Assembly: GCA_043719555.1 (NCBI GenBank)
Contig: JAYSTR010000120.1
Location: forward strand, 1-64,000
From: UBA4416 sp043719555
GTDB taxonomy: Bacteria > Bacteroidota > Bacteroidia > B-17B0 > Aurantibacillaceae
Reading direction: 5' to 3'
DNA: 64,000 nucleotides
Shown: one piece after another, positions 32,282 through 41,376 of the stretch
Layout of the letters: each line of letters begins with the position of its first letter
How positions within the stretch are numbered: position 1 is the first letter of the stretch
Made by a program: the position numbers and the translations under genes
The notes under the pieces: generated by a model
Databases searched by the model: none
Told to the model about the DNA's origin: nothing
Seen by the model: only the letters and a program-made list of their open reading frames with translations

Positions 32282-35101
32282 ATGAAAAAACTTTACAAAA
32301 CAATTTTAGGATTAGTTTTAGCAACTAGCGCTAATTTTTCAGCTAATGCGCAAGTTTCTGCGTATGCATTTAACCAATCTTCCACATCTTACAGTGCTAT
32401 AAGTTCAGGAACGGTTTTAGCAACGGCTACTGGAACAAATGCAGCAGGAACCATAGATGATGCTGTTTACAATTTACCAACAGGGACATTTCCTTTTTCT
32501 TTTATCTATAACAATATAGCCTACACCGGCTGTAATGCGAGCTCTAATGGCTTTATTACTTTTGGAACAACAGCACCTGGTTTAACCAATTACACACCAA
32601 TTAGCGGAGCGGCCCTGTTTGCTGGATCTATTTCTGCATGGGGTGGAGATTTAAATTCTATGTTTAGTGCCGGTACAAGTTCATTAACAGGCGAATTAAG
32701 ATATGATATCATTGGATTGGCTCCTAACAGAGAAGTTGTTTTTCAATATACTAATTGGCGACCTTCTTATGCAACAAGTACCACTAATATTTTTGGTATG
32801 AATTTTCAAATTCGTTTACAAGAAACATCAAATAAAATTTCGATAGTTTATGGCTCAAACGCTTATGTTGTGGGTTCTACCAACATTACAGGCACTCGTC
32901 AAATTGGATTAAGAGGAGCTGGTAATACAGATTTTAATTGTAGAAGTAATTCGGGAACTGTTTTATTTACTTCATCAACTAATGGATTAACAAATGCCGC
33001 AACTCAAACATATAGTACAACAGGAACTACCCCAGGCATGCCAGTTAGCGGTTTAATGTATGAGTGGACACCACCAACACCTTGTTCTGGAACGCCAAAT
33101 GCAGGAACGGCAATTAGTAGTTTAACATCAGTTTGTACAGCTACTAACATTAACTTAAATCTTTCAGGATCTACGTCAGGAGTTACAGGATTAACATATC
33201 AATGGTTTTCTTCTCCAGATGGTAGTGCTTGGTCTCCTATTAGCTCTGCAACAACGATTGCTACAACCCAATCTGTTTCTTCAACAACATATTTTCAGTG
33301 TGTTGTAAGTTGTGGAAGTAACACAACAGCATCAACTCCAGTTCAAATTCAGATTGCTACAACAACAACAAATACAGTTCCTTATTTTGAGGGGTTTGAA
33401 TCAACAGTAGTTGGTCAGTTGCCAAATTGCTCTTGGGCAAAAACAGGAGATTGGACAACAAATACAGGGACACAAACAAACAATCGTTTTCCACGTACAG
33501 GAACAAAATACGCACATACATCTTGGAGTACCATAGTAGGTGGCGATTACATTTATTCAAATGGCATTCAATTAACAGCTGGAGTTAGCTATAGTGCAAA
33601 TGCGTTTTATGTAGTTGATGGCGCAGCAGGTTGGGATGAAGTAAGCATGTTATATGGTACCTCTCAATCTACAACGGGCTTAGTAAATATTGCATCACAA
33701 TTTAGTTTAACCAACATGAGTTATATGCCTATTAACGGAACATTTAGTGTTGGAGTTTCTGGTATTTATTATTTAGCGTTTAAAGCAATTGCACCAACTA
33801 CTACTCCTTGGTATTTATCAATTGATGATATTAGTTTAGAACTTGCGCCAAGCTGCGTAACACCTCCTGCTCTAGGATCAATCAGTGGCACAACATCTTT
33901 AAATATTGGTTCATCTGCAAGTTTTTCTGTTTCTGCATTAACGGGGAATATTCAATGGTATCAAGGTGCTTCGGCAACAGGACCATGGAATGTTATTTCA
34001 ACAGCTACAACAAACCCAGCTAATATTACATTTAATACTGCGGGAACAGTATTTTTATCAGCTATTGCATCTAATCCTGGATGTTTAAACGACACAACCA
34101 ATAGTTCATATCAAATAACAGTATTGTTTCCTGGTAATGATGTTTGTGATGCTATAGCATTAAGTATAGGAGCATCTACCGTAAAATATAGTTTATATGG
34201 TGCTAATTCTCAAGCAGGAGAAGTTACTCCTCCAGGAACAGGTTGTTCTACAAATAATTCATGGTGTGCAGCTAATACATTACATAATACTCGTTGGTTT
34301 AGTTTTGTTGCTCCAGCATCAGGAAATGTTACAGTTCAATCTCCAGGTTTTGATACCCAGTTGGCTGTTTGGAAAACATCATCTTGCGCTAATTTAATTG
34401 GACATGCGACGCCAACAGCACCAGCTACAGCAACTTTAATTGCTGCAAATGACGATGATGCAAATTACACAACGCATAGTGGAGTTAATTTTTCGTCGTA
34501 TGTTACGGCAGGTTGTTTAACCCCAGGCGCAACTTATTTTATCCAATTAGATTCTTATGATCCAGCACTAATAACAGATTCGACTTTAGTTTTAGTAATG
34601 GACGCCGGTATGTTTACTGCCGTTGCAACATCTACAGATGCTACTTGTGGTACTTGTGCAGATGGTACGGGTGATGTAACTGCTACAGGTGGGGTTGCTC
34701 CATTTACTTATTTATGGTCTGATGCTTTTGCTTCTACAAGTAGCACGGTTTACAGCTTAACTCCAGGATGTTACACGGTAACAATTACTGATGCTTTTGC
34801 TTGCCAAGCTTCTCAAACAGTTTGTGTTGGATTTGCTACAGGTATAAAATCATTAACTAAAACAGCAGGTATTTCAATTTTCCCTAACCCAACAAATGGT
34901 TTAGTTACAATTGAAGTTGTTCAAACATTAGTTCACGCAACAATTGAAGTATATGATGCTGTTGGAAAATTAGCAATTAAAGAGTTGTTAACTAAAAATA
35001 ACTCAACACTAGATTTTTCTAAATTGCAAGAAGGAATTTATATTTATAAAATTATCAATGATAAATCTGTTGTAAAAACAGGAAAACTAATTAAACAATA
35101 A
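32282..35101 (+). CDS. Large T9SS type A cargo protein, adhesin-like
   Basis: A 939-residue protein: signal peptide (ending SANAQ); an N-terminal beta-rich domain at about 25-270 (SSNGFITFGTTAP; LRYDIIGLAPNREVVFQYTNW without the rest); an Ig-like stretch with paired Cys; a cleaved-adhesin-like jelly roll at about 360-520 (VPYFEGFE, WYLSIDDISLELAP); a PPC-like domain at about 620-780 (WFSFVAP, QLDSYDP); an SprB-like repeat at about 785-850 (DATCGTCADGTGDVTATGG); and a type A sorting domain (ISIFPNPTNGLVTIEV, KTGKLIKQ). It is exported by T9SS to the surface, with probable adhesion or gliding use. The following gene is a paralogue with the same plan. A terminator separates them. Confidence 0.9.
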   Translation: MKKLYKTILGLVLATSANFSANAQVSAYAFNQSSTSYSAISSGTVLATATGTNAAGTIDDAVYNLPTGTFPFSFIYNNIAYTGCNASSNGFITFGTTAPGLTNYTPISGAALFAGSISAWGGDLNSMFSAGTSSLTGELRYDIIGLAPNREVVFQYTNWRPSYATSTTNIFGMNFQIRLQETSNKISIVYGSNAYVVGSTNITGTRQIGLRGAGNTDFNCRSNSGTVLFTSSTNGLTNAATQTYSTTGTTPGMPVSGLMYEWTPPTPCSGTPNAGTAISSLTSVCTATNINLNLSGSTSGVTGLTYQWFSSPDGSAWSPISSATTIATTQSVSSTTYFQCVVSCGSNTTASTPVQIQIATTTTNTVPYFEGFESTVVGQLPNCSWAKTGDWTTNTGTQTNNRFPRTGTKYAHTSWSTIVGGDYIYSNGIQLTAGVSYSANAFYVVDGAAGWDEVSMLYGTSQSTTGLVNIASQFSLTNMSYMPINGTFSVGVSGIYYLAFKAIAPTTTPWYLSIDDISLELAPSCVTPPALGSISGTTSLNIGSSASFSVSALTGNIQWYQGASATGPWNVISTATTNPANITFNTAGTVFLSAIASNPGCLNDTTNSSYQITVLFPGNDVCDAIALSIGASTVKYSLYGANSQAGEVTPPGTGCSTNNSWCAANTLHNTRWFSFVAPASGNVTVQSPGFDTQLAVWKTSSCANLIGHATPTAPATATLIAANDDDANYTTHSGVNFSSYVTAGCLTPGATYFIQLDSYDPALITDSTLVLVMDAGMFTAVATSTDATCGTCADGTGDVTATGGVAPFTYLWSDAFASTSSTVYSLTPGCYTVTITDAFACQASQTVCVGFATGIKSLTKTAGISIFPNPTNGLVTIEVVQTLVHATIEVYDAVGKLAIKELLTKNNSTLDFSKLQEGIYIYKIINDKSVVKTGKLIKQ

Positions 35102-35125
35102 GTTACTTTATATAATTTTAATTTT

Positions 35126-35157
35126 AAAAGTCCTGTGTTAAATATCACAGGACTTTT
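35126..35157 (+). terminator. Rho-independent terminator between the adhesin paralogues
   Basis: AAAAGTCCTGTG (35126-35137) and CACAGGACTTTT (35146-35157) form a perfect 12-bp stem with an 8-base loop, followed by more T. Confidence 0.95.
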
Positions 35158-35227
35158 TTAGTTAAAAATCGAATTAAAATGCGCTTGTATCTTGTATTTG
35201 CTTAATTTAGTATATTAAAATATTTCA

Positions 35228-38200
35228 ATGAAAAAATTACAAAAACTTAGTTTAATTTTTGCTCTTATTTTTAGTTTAACAACAAAAGCACAAGTATCAG
35301 CCTACGCTTTTACTCAAAATACTGGAACTTACACAGCTATTTCATCAGGAACAATAGTAGCATCGGCAACAGCTACGACTGATATTGGAAGTTTGGATAA
35401 CGCAGTGTTTAATTTAACAACTGGAAGTTTTCCTTTTACGTTTATGTTTAACGGAGTGGGTTACACGGGTTGTAATATTAGTTCCAACGGTTTTATCACT
35501 TTTGGCACTACAGCTCCATTAACTACTAATGTTTTACCGCTAAGTAGTTCGGCAGCGTATTCAGGGGTTATTTCAGCCTGGGGTGGAGATTTAACATCAA
35601 TGTATAGTGTAGGAACAGGTTCTTTATCAGGAGAAATTAGAGTCGAAGTTGTAGGCATAGCTCCAAATAGAGAAGTGGTAATTCAATATAAAAACTGGCG
35701 CCCAGCTTATTCAACGAGTCAAACCAATGTCTATAAATTAAATTTTCAAATTCGTTTGCAAGAAACAACGAATAATGTTATAATTGTTTATGGACCAATG
35801 GGATATGTATTAGGCTCAGCAGCTATAACTAGCGCACGTCAAATTGGATTAAGAGGAACAACAAACACTGATTTTAACAATCGCACAAACACATCGACTG
35901 TAAAATTTATTAATGCTATAAGTGGTACTGTTAATTCAGCAACACAAACTTATAGCACAACAGGCACTACACCAGCAATGCCAATAGATGGGTTAATTTA
36001 TAAATGGACGCCATCTACAGCCTGCACAGGAGTTCCAAATGCAGGAACTGCAACATCCTCAACAACATTATTCTGCAGTGCAGTTACAACTACACTAAAC
36101 TTAACAGGTTCTACTAGTGGCGTAACGGGATTAAATTATTTATGGTATTCATCACCAAACGGAAGTTCCTGGGCAGCAATACCAACAGCTACTACAATGT
36201 TATCAATACAAACAATCACAGCTACTACATATTTTAGGTGTGCTGTTTCATGTGGATCTAATACATCAACATCTACAGCTATACAAATTACTAAGCAAGG
36301 AGTATCAGCTAGTACGGTTCCTTATACAGAAGGATTCGAAGGTATTATTAACGACAATGATTTACCAAATTGTTCATGGGCGGTTTCTGATCCTTTGGTG
36401 TGTTTAACAAATACAACTACTGGAAGCAACAATAGAATTCCGTTATCAGGCTCTAAATTTGCTACCTTTAAGTTTGGTACTAATATAACAGGCGATTATT
36501 TTTATACAAATGCGATACAACTTACTGCAGGTGTAAAATATTTAGCCGAAACTAATTATGTGACTGATGGCGCTGATGGTTGGAACCAATTTAGAATACT
36601 TTACGGAACAACACAAACAACTACAGGATTAACTTCTATTGCAGCTGTTACCGGAACCTTAAATAACATGACTTATAATAATTTATCAGGAACGTTTAGT
36701 GTATCTACAACAGGGCCATATTATTTAGCATTTAAAGCGATAGGAGATGCTAGCCCGAATTGGTATTTAAGTATGGATGATATTAGTTTAACAGTTGCAC
36801 CCGTTTGCACCACCACGCCTTTAGCTGGAAGTATATTGGGACCAAACTTAGTTAATACAAATACACCAAATAGTTACACAGTATCTCCATCTGCTGGAAA
36901 TGTGCAATGGTATAAAGGGTTTTCAGTTAACGGCCCTTGGAATGCCATTAGTGGAGCAACAAATAACCCACAAAATTTATCAGAATCATCAATGGGAAAT
37001 GTTTACTATACGGTTGTTGCAAAATCGCCTGGATGCTTAAGTGACACAGCTAATACACCTCTTTTAGTTAATGTTATGTTATTAGGAGATGATGTTTGTA
37101 GCGCCATACCATTAACAATGGGCGCTTCTTCAGTAAAATACGAACTAAGTAATGCAACGGTTGAAACAAATGAAGTCTCACCAATAGGAACAAATTGCAC
37201 GTCAAACACAGATTGGTGTAATAATAATTTGGATAATACGATGTGGTTTTCATTTGTAGCTCCAAGTTCGGGAAATGTAAGTATACAATCGCCAAGCTTT
37301 GATACACAATTAGCATTATGGAAAACAAATACATGTAATGGATTATTATCTGCATCAACAGCTACGTTAATTGCTGCTAATGATGATGATGTGAGTTATA
37401 GTGCGCATGGAGGTGTTCAATTCTCATCGTATTTAACAGCATCATGTTTAACTCCAGGAACTACGTATTACATACAATTAGATTCTGATGGAGCGGCGCC
37501 TTATACGGACTCTACAAAAATTATCATTACAGATAAAGGAGCTTTAAACTTAGCTTTTACTGGCTTAGCAACAAGTTATTGTATGCCCGCAGCAACTGCA
37601 ACATTAACACCATCTTTAGTGGGGGGCATATTTACAATTAACACAAGTACTACAGCGGTAACAGAATTTACACCGTCGGTTGCTGGTACTTATACGATTA
37701 CTTACACATTAGGTAGTTGTGGTTCGTCATCGTCTGTAACCATTGTTAAAGCTTCTCCAACTTTAACTTTAACAGGCACTAGTGCGCCCATTTGTTTTGG
37801 TTCAACTGCAACATTTACTATTGCAGGAGCGAGTACTTATACGTGGTCACCAATAGGAGGTAATGGTACAACAGCTTCATTTAGTCCAACTACATCAACT
37901 AATTATACCGTAACTGGTACAGGAACCAACACCTGTAAATCAAAAGTAATTGCAAGTGTAACAGTAACATCAGCCTCAACCGTATCGGCTACTGCATCAA
38001 CAGCAACAATTTGTAGCGGAGCTAGTGTAACTTTAACAGCAAATGGCGCAACAAGTTATACGTGGAATCCTGCGGGGAGTAATGCAACTACAATTTTAGT
38101 AACTCCAAGTATCACAACAACCTATACACTATTTGGCAAAACAGGCACTTGTACTTATTCTAATCAAATTACGATTAATGTTAATGCAACACCAACTGTT

Positions 38201-39787
38201 GTAACTTCACCTTCATCAACAAATAGTTGTATAGGAAATTCGGTTACACTTAATGCAAGTGGCGCAACAACTTATACGTGGAATCCTGGGGCTTTAACAT
38301 CAGTTTCAGTTATAGTTACACCAACAGCAACAACCATTTATACTGTACAAGGTAAAACAGGAAGTTGTTCATCTACCAAAACAGTGATGGTTAATGTGGC
38401 TACAAACGTTGGGGGTTCAGCCTCGAGTAATACTATTTGTTCTGGAGCATCTTCAACATTATCTGCATCTGGATCTTCAAGTTATACCTGGATGCCAGGA
38501 GGAAGTAACTCGGCATCGATAACCGTTACACCAACAGCAACAACCATCTACACTGTGCAAGGACAAACAGGTAGTTGTTCATCATCTGCGCAAGTAACTG
38601 TAAATGTTTCACCAACATTACCTATTAATATTACTTCGATAAGTAATTCGGTCTGTATAGGCTCTAGTGCTGTATTAACCGCGAATGGCGCCTCTAATTA
38701 TACATGGACGCCAAGCTCTAGTAATGCTACTTCTATAATTGTTACACCAACTACAGCTACAACTTATACATTACAAGGTAAAACAGGCAGCTGTAATGGT
38801 ATAACACAAGCCACTATTTATGTAAACGCATTACCAATTATTAACGCGACTACATTATACAATAGTGTTTGTAGTGGAGCAAGTACGACATTGAGTGCAA
38901 CGGGAGCAAATTCCTACGTGTGGTCGCCAACAAATAGTTTAAACTCAACAACAGGTGCAAATGTTGTAGCAACACCTTTAAGTAATGCGAATTATTCGGT
39001 TACCGGTACAGATATAAATGGTTGTGTCTCAAATACAATTTTACCAACTGTTACAATATATACGATGAATGCTATTACTACAGCAACTAATGTAAATTGT
39101 AATGGTGCTTGTGATGGTAGTATAGAAATAACTCCAGTTGGTGGTATTTCACCGTTTAGTTATGCTATCTCTCAATTTGGCTTTGTAAATTGTTCAACAT
39201 CTAACTGCTTAGGTATGTGCCCTGGTATTTATGACACAGAGGTTACAGATGCTCATGGATGTGTAATAACAAGTAGTATTACAATTAATGAACCTGCTCA
39301 AATGCTAACAACAGTTACAGGTACCAATGCAACTTGTGGTGGATGTGCAGATGGTTCGGCTAATTTAATTATAACTGGTGGAGTAATCCCTTATCAATCA
39401 TTTCTTTGGTCTAATGGTGCAACAACACCCGGTATAAATAATATACCTGTGGGATGTTATACAATTACTATTCGAGATTTTAATGGTTGTGAAGTTTCAG
39501 ATTCTACCTGTATAGGATTTAGCACAGGGATAAATACACTTACAAAAGAAAATAGAATTTCGGTATTTCCAAATCCAACAAGCAGTGTAATTACTGTTGA
39601 GATTTCTGATTCAAATAACCAACCTTTTTTTGAAGTGTATGATAAATTTGGAAAATTAGTGTTGAAGGAAGCTTTAATAAAAAACACATCAATAGTAAAC
39701 GTATCGCATTTATCAGAAGGTGTTTATTTGTATAAAATTACGGACAGAAAATCTAGCATAAAAACAGGCAGACTAATGAAGCAATAA
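35228..39787 (+). CDS. Giant T9SS type A adhesin-like protein with an Ig-like repeat array
   Basis: A 1519-residue paralogue of the gene before it: same signal peptide style, N-terminal domain (SSNGFITFGTTAP and LRGTTNTDFN), cleaved-adhesin-like and PPC-like domains, SprB-like repeats (CNGACDGSIEITPVGG and CGGCADGSANLIITGG) and type A sorting domain (ISVFPNPTSSVITVEI, KTGRLMKQ). The extra 580 residues are mainly six Ig-like repeats of about 70 residues between about 845 and 1280, each with the pattern C-SGAS-TL-A-GA-SYTW-P followed by VTPTATTIYTVQGKTGSC. It is predicted at the cell surface. The array probably lengthens the stalk. Confidence 0.92.
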   Translation: MKKLQKLSLIFALIFSLTTKAQVSAYAFTQNTGTYTAISSGTIVASATATTDIGSLDNAVFNLTTGSFPFTFMFNGVGYTGCNISSNGFITFGTTAPLTTNVLPLSSSAAYSGVISAWGGDLTSMYSVGTGSLSGEIRVEVVGIAPNREVVIQYKNWRPAYSTSQTNVYKLNFQIRLQETTNNVIIVYGPMGYVLGSAAITSARQIGLRGTTNTDFNNRTNTSTVKFINAISGTVNSATQTYSTTGTTPAMPIDGLIYKWTPSTACTGVPNAGTATSSTTLFCSAVTTTLNLTGSTSGVTGLNYLWYSSPNGSSWAAIPTATTMLSIQTITATTYFRCAVSCGSNTSTSTAIQITKQGVSASTVPYTEGFEGIINDNDLPNCSWAVSDPLVCLTNTTTGSNNRIPLSGSKFATFKFGTNITGDYFYTNAIQLTAGVKYLAETNYVTDGADGWNQFRILYGTTQTTTGLTSIAAVTGTLNNMTYNNLSGTFSVSTTGPYYLAFKAIGDASPNWYLSMDDISLTVAPVCTTTPLAGSILGPNLVNTNTPNSYTVSPSAGNVQWYKGFSVNGPWNAISGATNNPQNLSESSMGNVYYTVVAKSPGCLSDTANTPLLVNVMLLGDDVCSAIPLTMGASSVKYELSNATVETNEVSPIGTNCTSNTDWCNNNLDNTMWFSFVAPSSGNVSIQSPSFDTQLALWKTNTCNGLLSASTATLIAANDDDVSYSAHGGVQFSSYLTASCLTPGTTYYIQLDSDGAAPYTDSTKIIITDKGALNLAFTGLATSYCMPAATATLTPSLVGGIFTINTSTTAVTEFTPSVAGTYTITYTLGSCGSSSSVTIVKASPTLTLTGTSAPICFGSTATFTIAGASTYTWSPIGGNGTTASFSPTTSTNYTVTGTGTNTCKSKVIASVTVTSASTVSATASTATICSGASVTLTANGATSYTWNPAGSNATTILVTPSITTTYTLFGKTGTCTYSNQITINVNATPTVVTSPSSTNSCIGNSVTLNASGATTYTWNPGALTSVSVIVTPTATTIYTVQGKTGSCSSTKTVMVNVATNVGGSASSNTICSGASSTLSASGSSSYTWMPGGSNSASITVTPTATTIYTVQGQTGSCSSSAQVTVNVSPTLPINITSISNSVCIGSSAVLTANGASNYTWTPSSSNATSIIVTPTTATTYTLQGKTGSCNGITQATIYVNALPIINATTLYNSVCSGASTTLSATGANSYVWSPTNSLNSTTGANVVATPLSNANYSVTGTDINGCVSNTILPTVTIYTMNAITTATNVNCNGACDGSIEITPVGGISPFSYAISQFGFVNCSTSNCLGMCPGIYDTEVTDAHGCVITSSITINEPAQMLTTVTGTNATCGGCADGSANLIITGGVIPYQSFLWSNGATTPGINNIPVGCYTITIRDFNGCEVSDSTCIGFSTGINTLTKENRISVFPNPTSSVITVEISDSNNQPFFEVYDKFGKLVLKEALIKNTSIVNVSHLSEGVYLYKITDRKSSIKTGRLMKQ
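37760..39060 (+). repeat. Array of six Ig-like coding repeats (about 210 bases each)
   Basis: Six diverged units encode the Ig-like repeats of the preceding protein. Units three and four are nearly identical at the DNA level around 38315-38375 and 38525-38585, exactly 210 bases apart, which indicates a recent duplication or gene conversion. The spacing is a codon multiple, so the frame is kept whatever the copy number. Confidence 0.85.
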
Positions 39788-39804
39788 ACTAATAATAATC
39801 ATAA

Positions 39805-39841
39805 AATAATCCCTCATAAACTGTGTTTGTGAGGGATTATT
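39805..39841 (+). terminator. Rho-independent terminator
   Basis: AATAATCCCTCA (39805-39816) and TGAGGGATTATT (39830-39841) form a perfect 12-bp stem with a 13-base loop, followed by TTATTTT. It ends the giant adhesin transcript. Confidence 0.9.
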
Positions 39842-39855
39842 TATTTTGAAAAAAC

Positions 39856-39863
39856 TATCTTTG
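39856..39863 (+). promoter_or_regulatory. -7 promoter box of hemL
   Basis: TATCTTTG matches TAnnTTTG exactly. No good -33 box lies at 19 bases; a TTTG at 39826-39829 is 26 bases away. Initiation near 39870 would exclude the upstream TTG as the hemL start. Confidence 0.6.
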
Positions 39864-39881
39864 CATCCTAAAATGTATCCT

Positions 39882-41159
39882 ATGCTAAACACAGAGTCAG
39901 CTAAATTATTTGAAAAAGCTAAAAATTATTTTCCAGGAGGAGTAAACTCTCCAGTACGTGCTTTTAGAAGCGTTGGAGGTACCCCCATTTTTATTGATAA
40001 AGGAAAAGGCTCGCACATTTGGGATGCAGACGGAAACGAATACATTGATTATTGTGCTAGTTGGGGACCATTAATTTTAGGACACGCGAACGATAATGTG
40101 TTAAATGCTGTTGAGAAAACCATGCGTAATGGAACCTCATTTGGAGCTCCGACACGTTTAGAAAACGAATTAGCTGATTTAATTTTATCCAACAATCCTT
40201 ATATCGAAAAAATTCGTTTTGTAAGTAGTGGAACAGAAGCTGTAATGAGTGCTATACGTTTGGCTCGTGGGTATACAGGAAGAAATAAAATTTTAAAATT
40301 CGAAGGCTGTTATCACGGCCATTCAGATTCGTTATTAGTAAAAGCGGGTTCGGGTTTAGTAACCTTTGGTAATACATCATCGGCAGGAGTTCCAGAAAGT
40401 TTTGTTAAGGAAACAATCGTTGTATCCTTAAATAATAAAGAAGCAGTTGAACAAGCGTTTGCACAATTTAAAGATGAAATTGCTTGTGTTATTATTGAGC
40501 CTATTCCTGCAAACAATGGTTTGTTGTTGCAATCAAAAGAATACTTACAATTTTTAAGAGATATATGTACAGCTAATAAAACTGTATTATTATTTGATGA
40601 AGTAATAAGCGGCTTTAGAGTAGGTTTTACAGGCGCTGCAGGATATTACGACATTAAACCTGATATTATTACTTATGGTAAAATTATTGGTGGAGGATTT
40701 CCTGTTGGTGCTTATGGAGCAAGTAAGGAAATTATGTCAAATATTTCTCCCGAAGGAAATGTTTATCAAGCAGGGACTTTAAGCGGAAATCCGGTGGCAA
40801 TGACGGCTGGTATTGCTCAATTAACCGAATGCTTAAAGCCTAATTTTTATAAAGATTTAGAAGCGAAAACACAATCGTTAATAGCGGGTTTAACTAAAAA
40901 CACGAAACATAATTTTACAATATTTAGTATAGGTTCCATTTTTTGGTTAGCCTTTACTGATAAAAAAACGATAGCTACTGCAGAGGAAATTGATGCAGAC
41001 AGTATGAAACATTTTAAAATTTTATACCATTCGTTGTTAAAGCAAGGTATTTATTCTGGCCCATCGGGTTACGAAGTTGGTTTTATGAGTGAAGCACATA
41101 CTCAAGCAGATATTGATAAAACCATTGTAGCGTTTGAAAATGCCTTTAATGATTTATAA
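39882..41159 (+). CDS. hemL: Glutamate-1-semialdehyde 2,1-aminomutase
   Basis: A PLP enzyme that converts glutamate-1-semialdehyde to 5-aminolevulinate, the C5 route to haem. From the ATG at 39882 the protein is 425 residues and begins LNTESAKLFEKAKNYFPGGV, the usual family start. The frame is open back to a TTG at 39846, but that lies upstream of the predicted transcription start. Visible motifs: PGGVNSPVRAF, VRFVSSGTEAVMSAIRLARG without extension, YHGHSD, LLFDEVISGFRVG and the PLP-lysine segment ITYGKIIGGGFPVGAYGG-like (GKIIGGGFPVGAYGA). It stands alone between a terminator and the helicase leader; an alternative start is the ATG at 39873. Confidence 0.96.
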   Translation: MLNTESAKLFEKAKNYFPGGVNSPVRAFRSVGGTPIFIDKGKGSHIWDADGNEYIDYCASWGPLILGHANDNVLNAVEKTMRNGTSFGAPTRLENELADLILSNNPYIEKIRFVSSGTEAVMSAIRLARGYTGRNKILKFEGCYHGHSDSLLVKAGSGLVTFGNTSSAGVPESFVKETIVVSLNNKEAVEQAFAQFKDEIACVIIEPIPANNGLLLQSKEYLQFLRDICTANKTVLLFDEVISGFRVGFTGAAGYYDIKPDIITYGKIIGGGFPVGAYGASKEIMSNISPEGNVYQAGTLSGNPVAMTAGIAQLTECLKPNFYKDLEAKTQSLIAGLTKNTKHNFTIFSIGSIFWLAFTDKKTIATAEEIDADSMKHFKILYHSLLKQGIYSGPSGYEVGFMSEAHTQADIDKTIVAFENAFNDL

Positions 41160-41164
41160 TTAAG

Positions 41165-41172
41165 TATCTTTG
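41165..41172 (+). promoter_or_regulatory. -7 promoter box of the DEAD-box helicase gene
   Basis: TATCTTTG, an exact TAnnTTTG match, with TTTA 19 bases upstream (41142-41145) as a -33 box one base off consensus. It would give a leader of about 200 bases before the start at 41377, long for this genome. Confidence 0.6.
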
Positions 41173-41213
41173 CAAAAGTTATTGTTAGTTTAATTCTAAT
41201 TGAGATAAAAACG

Positions 41214-41273
41214 GAACGCTGATTACAAAGATTTAAATCGATTTAATCATAATTATCTGCGACATCTGCGTTC
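41214..41273. repeat. Imperfect palindrome in the helicase leader
   Basis: GAACGC (41214-41219) and GCGTTC (41268-41273) are complementary ends, and the next 13 bases inward also pair at most positions. The content resembles GAACGC/GCGTTC repeats seen between genes in other Bacteroidota (recalled, not checked). It lies within the predicted 5' untranslated leader. Confidence 0.65.
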
Positions 41274-41376
41274 TATATCAAAAACAGAAAACGACTTTCA
41301 GATAAATTATAAAAAATTTCTTTTCATACGGCCAATGATTTGAATACAAAATTAACGGTCGAATAAAAAAAGAAAC

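Noticed and set aside
37760..39060. CRISPR-like regular repeats
   Set aside because: The periodicity of about 210 bases is a coding repeat in frame with an Ig-like domain. There are no short identical direct repeats with unique spacers.
39846..39881. Upstream TTG start for hemL adding 12 residues
   Set aside because: The exact -7 box TATCTTTG at 39856-39863 lies inside this extension, so transcription would begin after it. The ATG at 39882 gives the usual family N-terminus.
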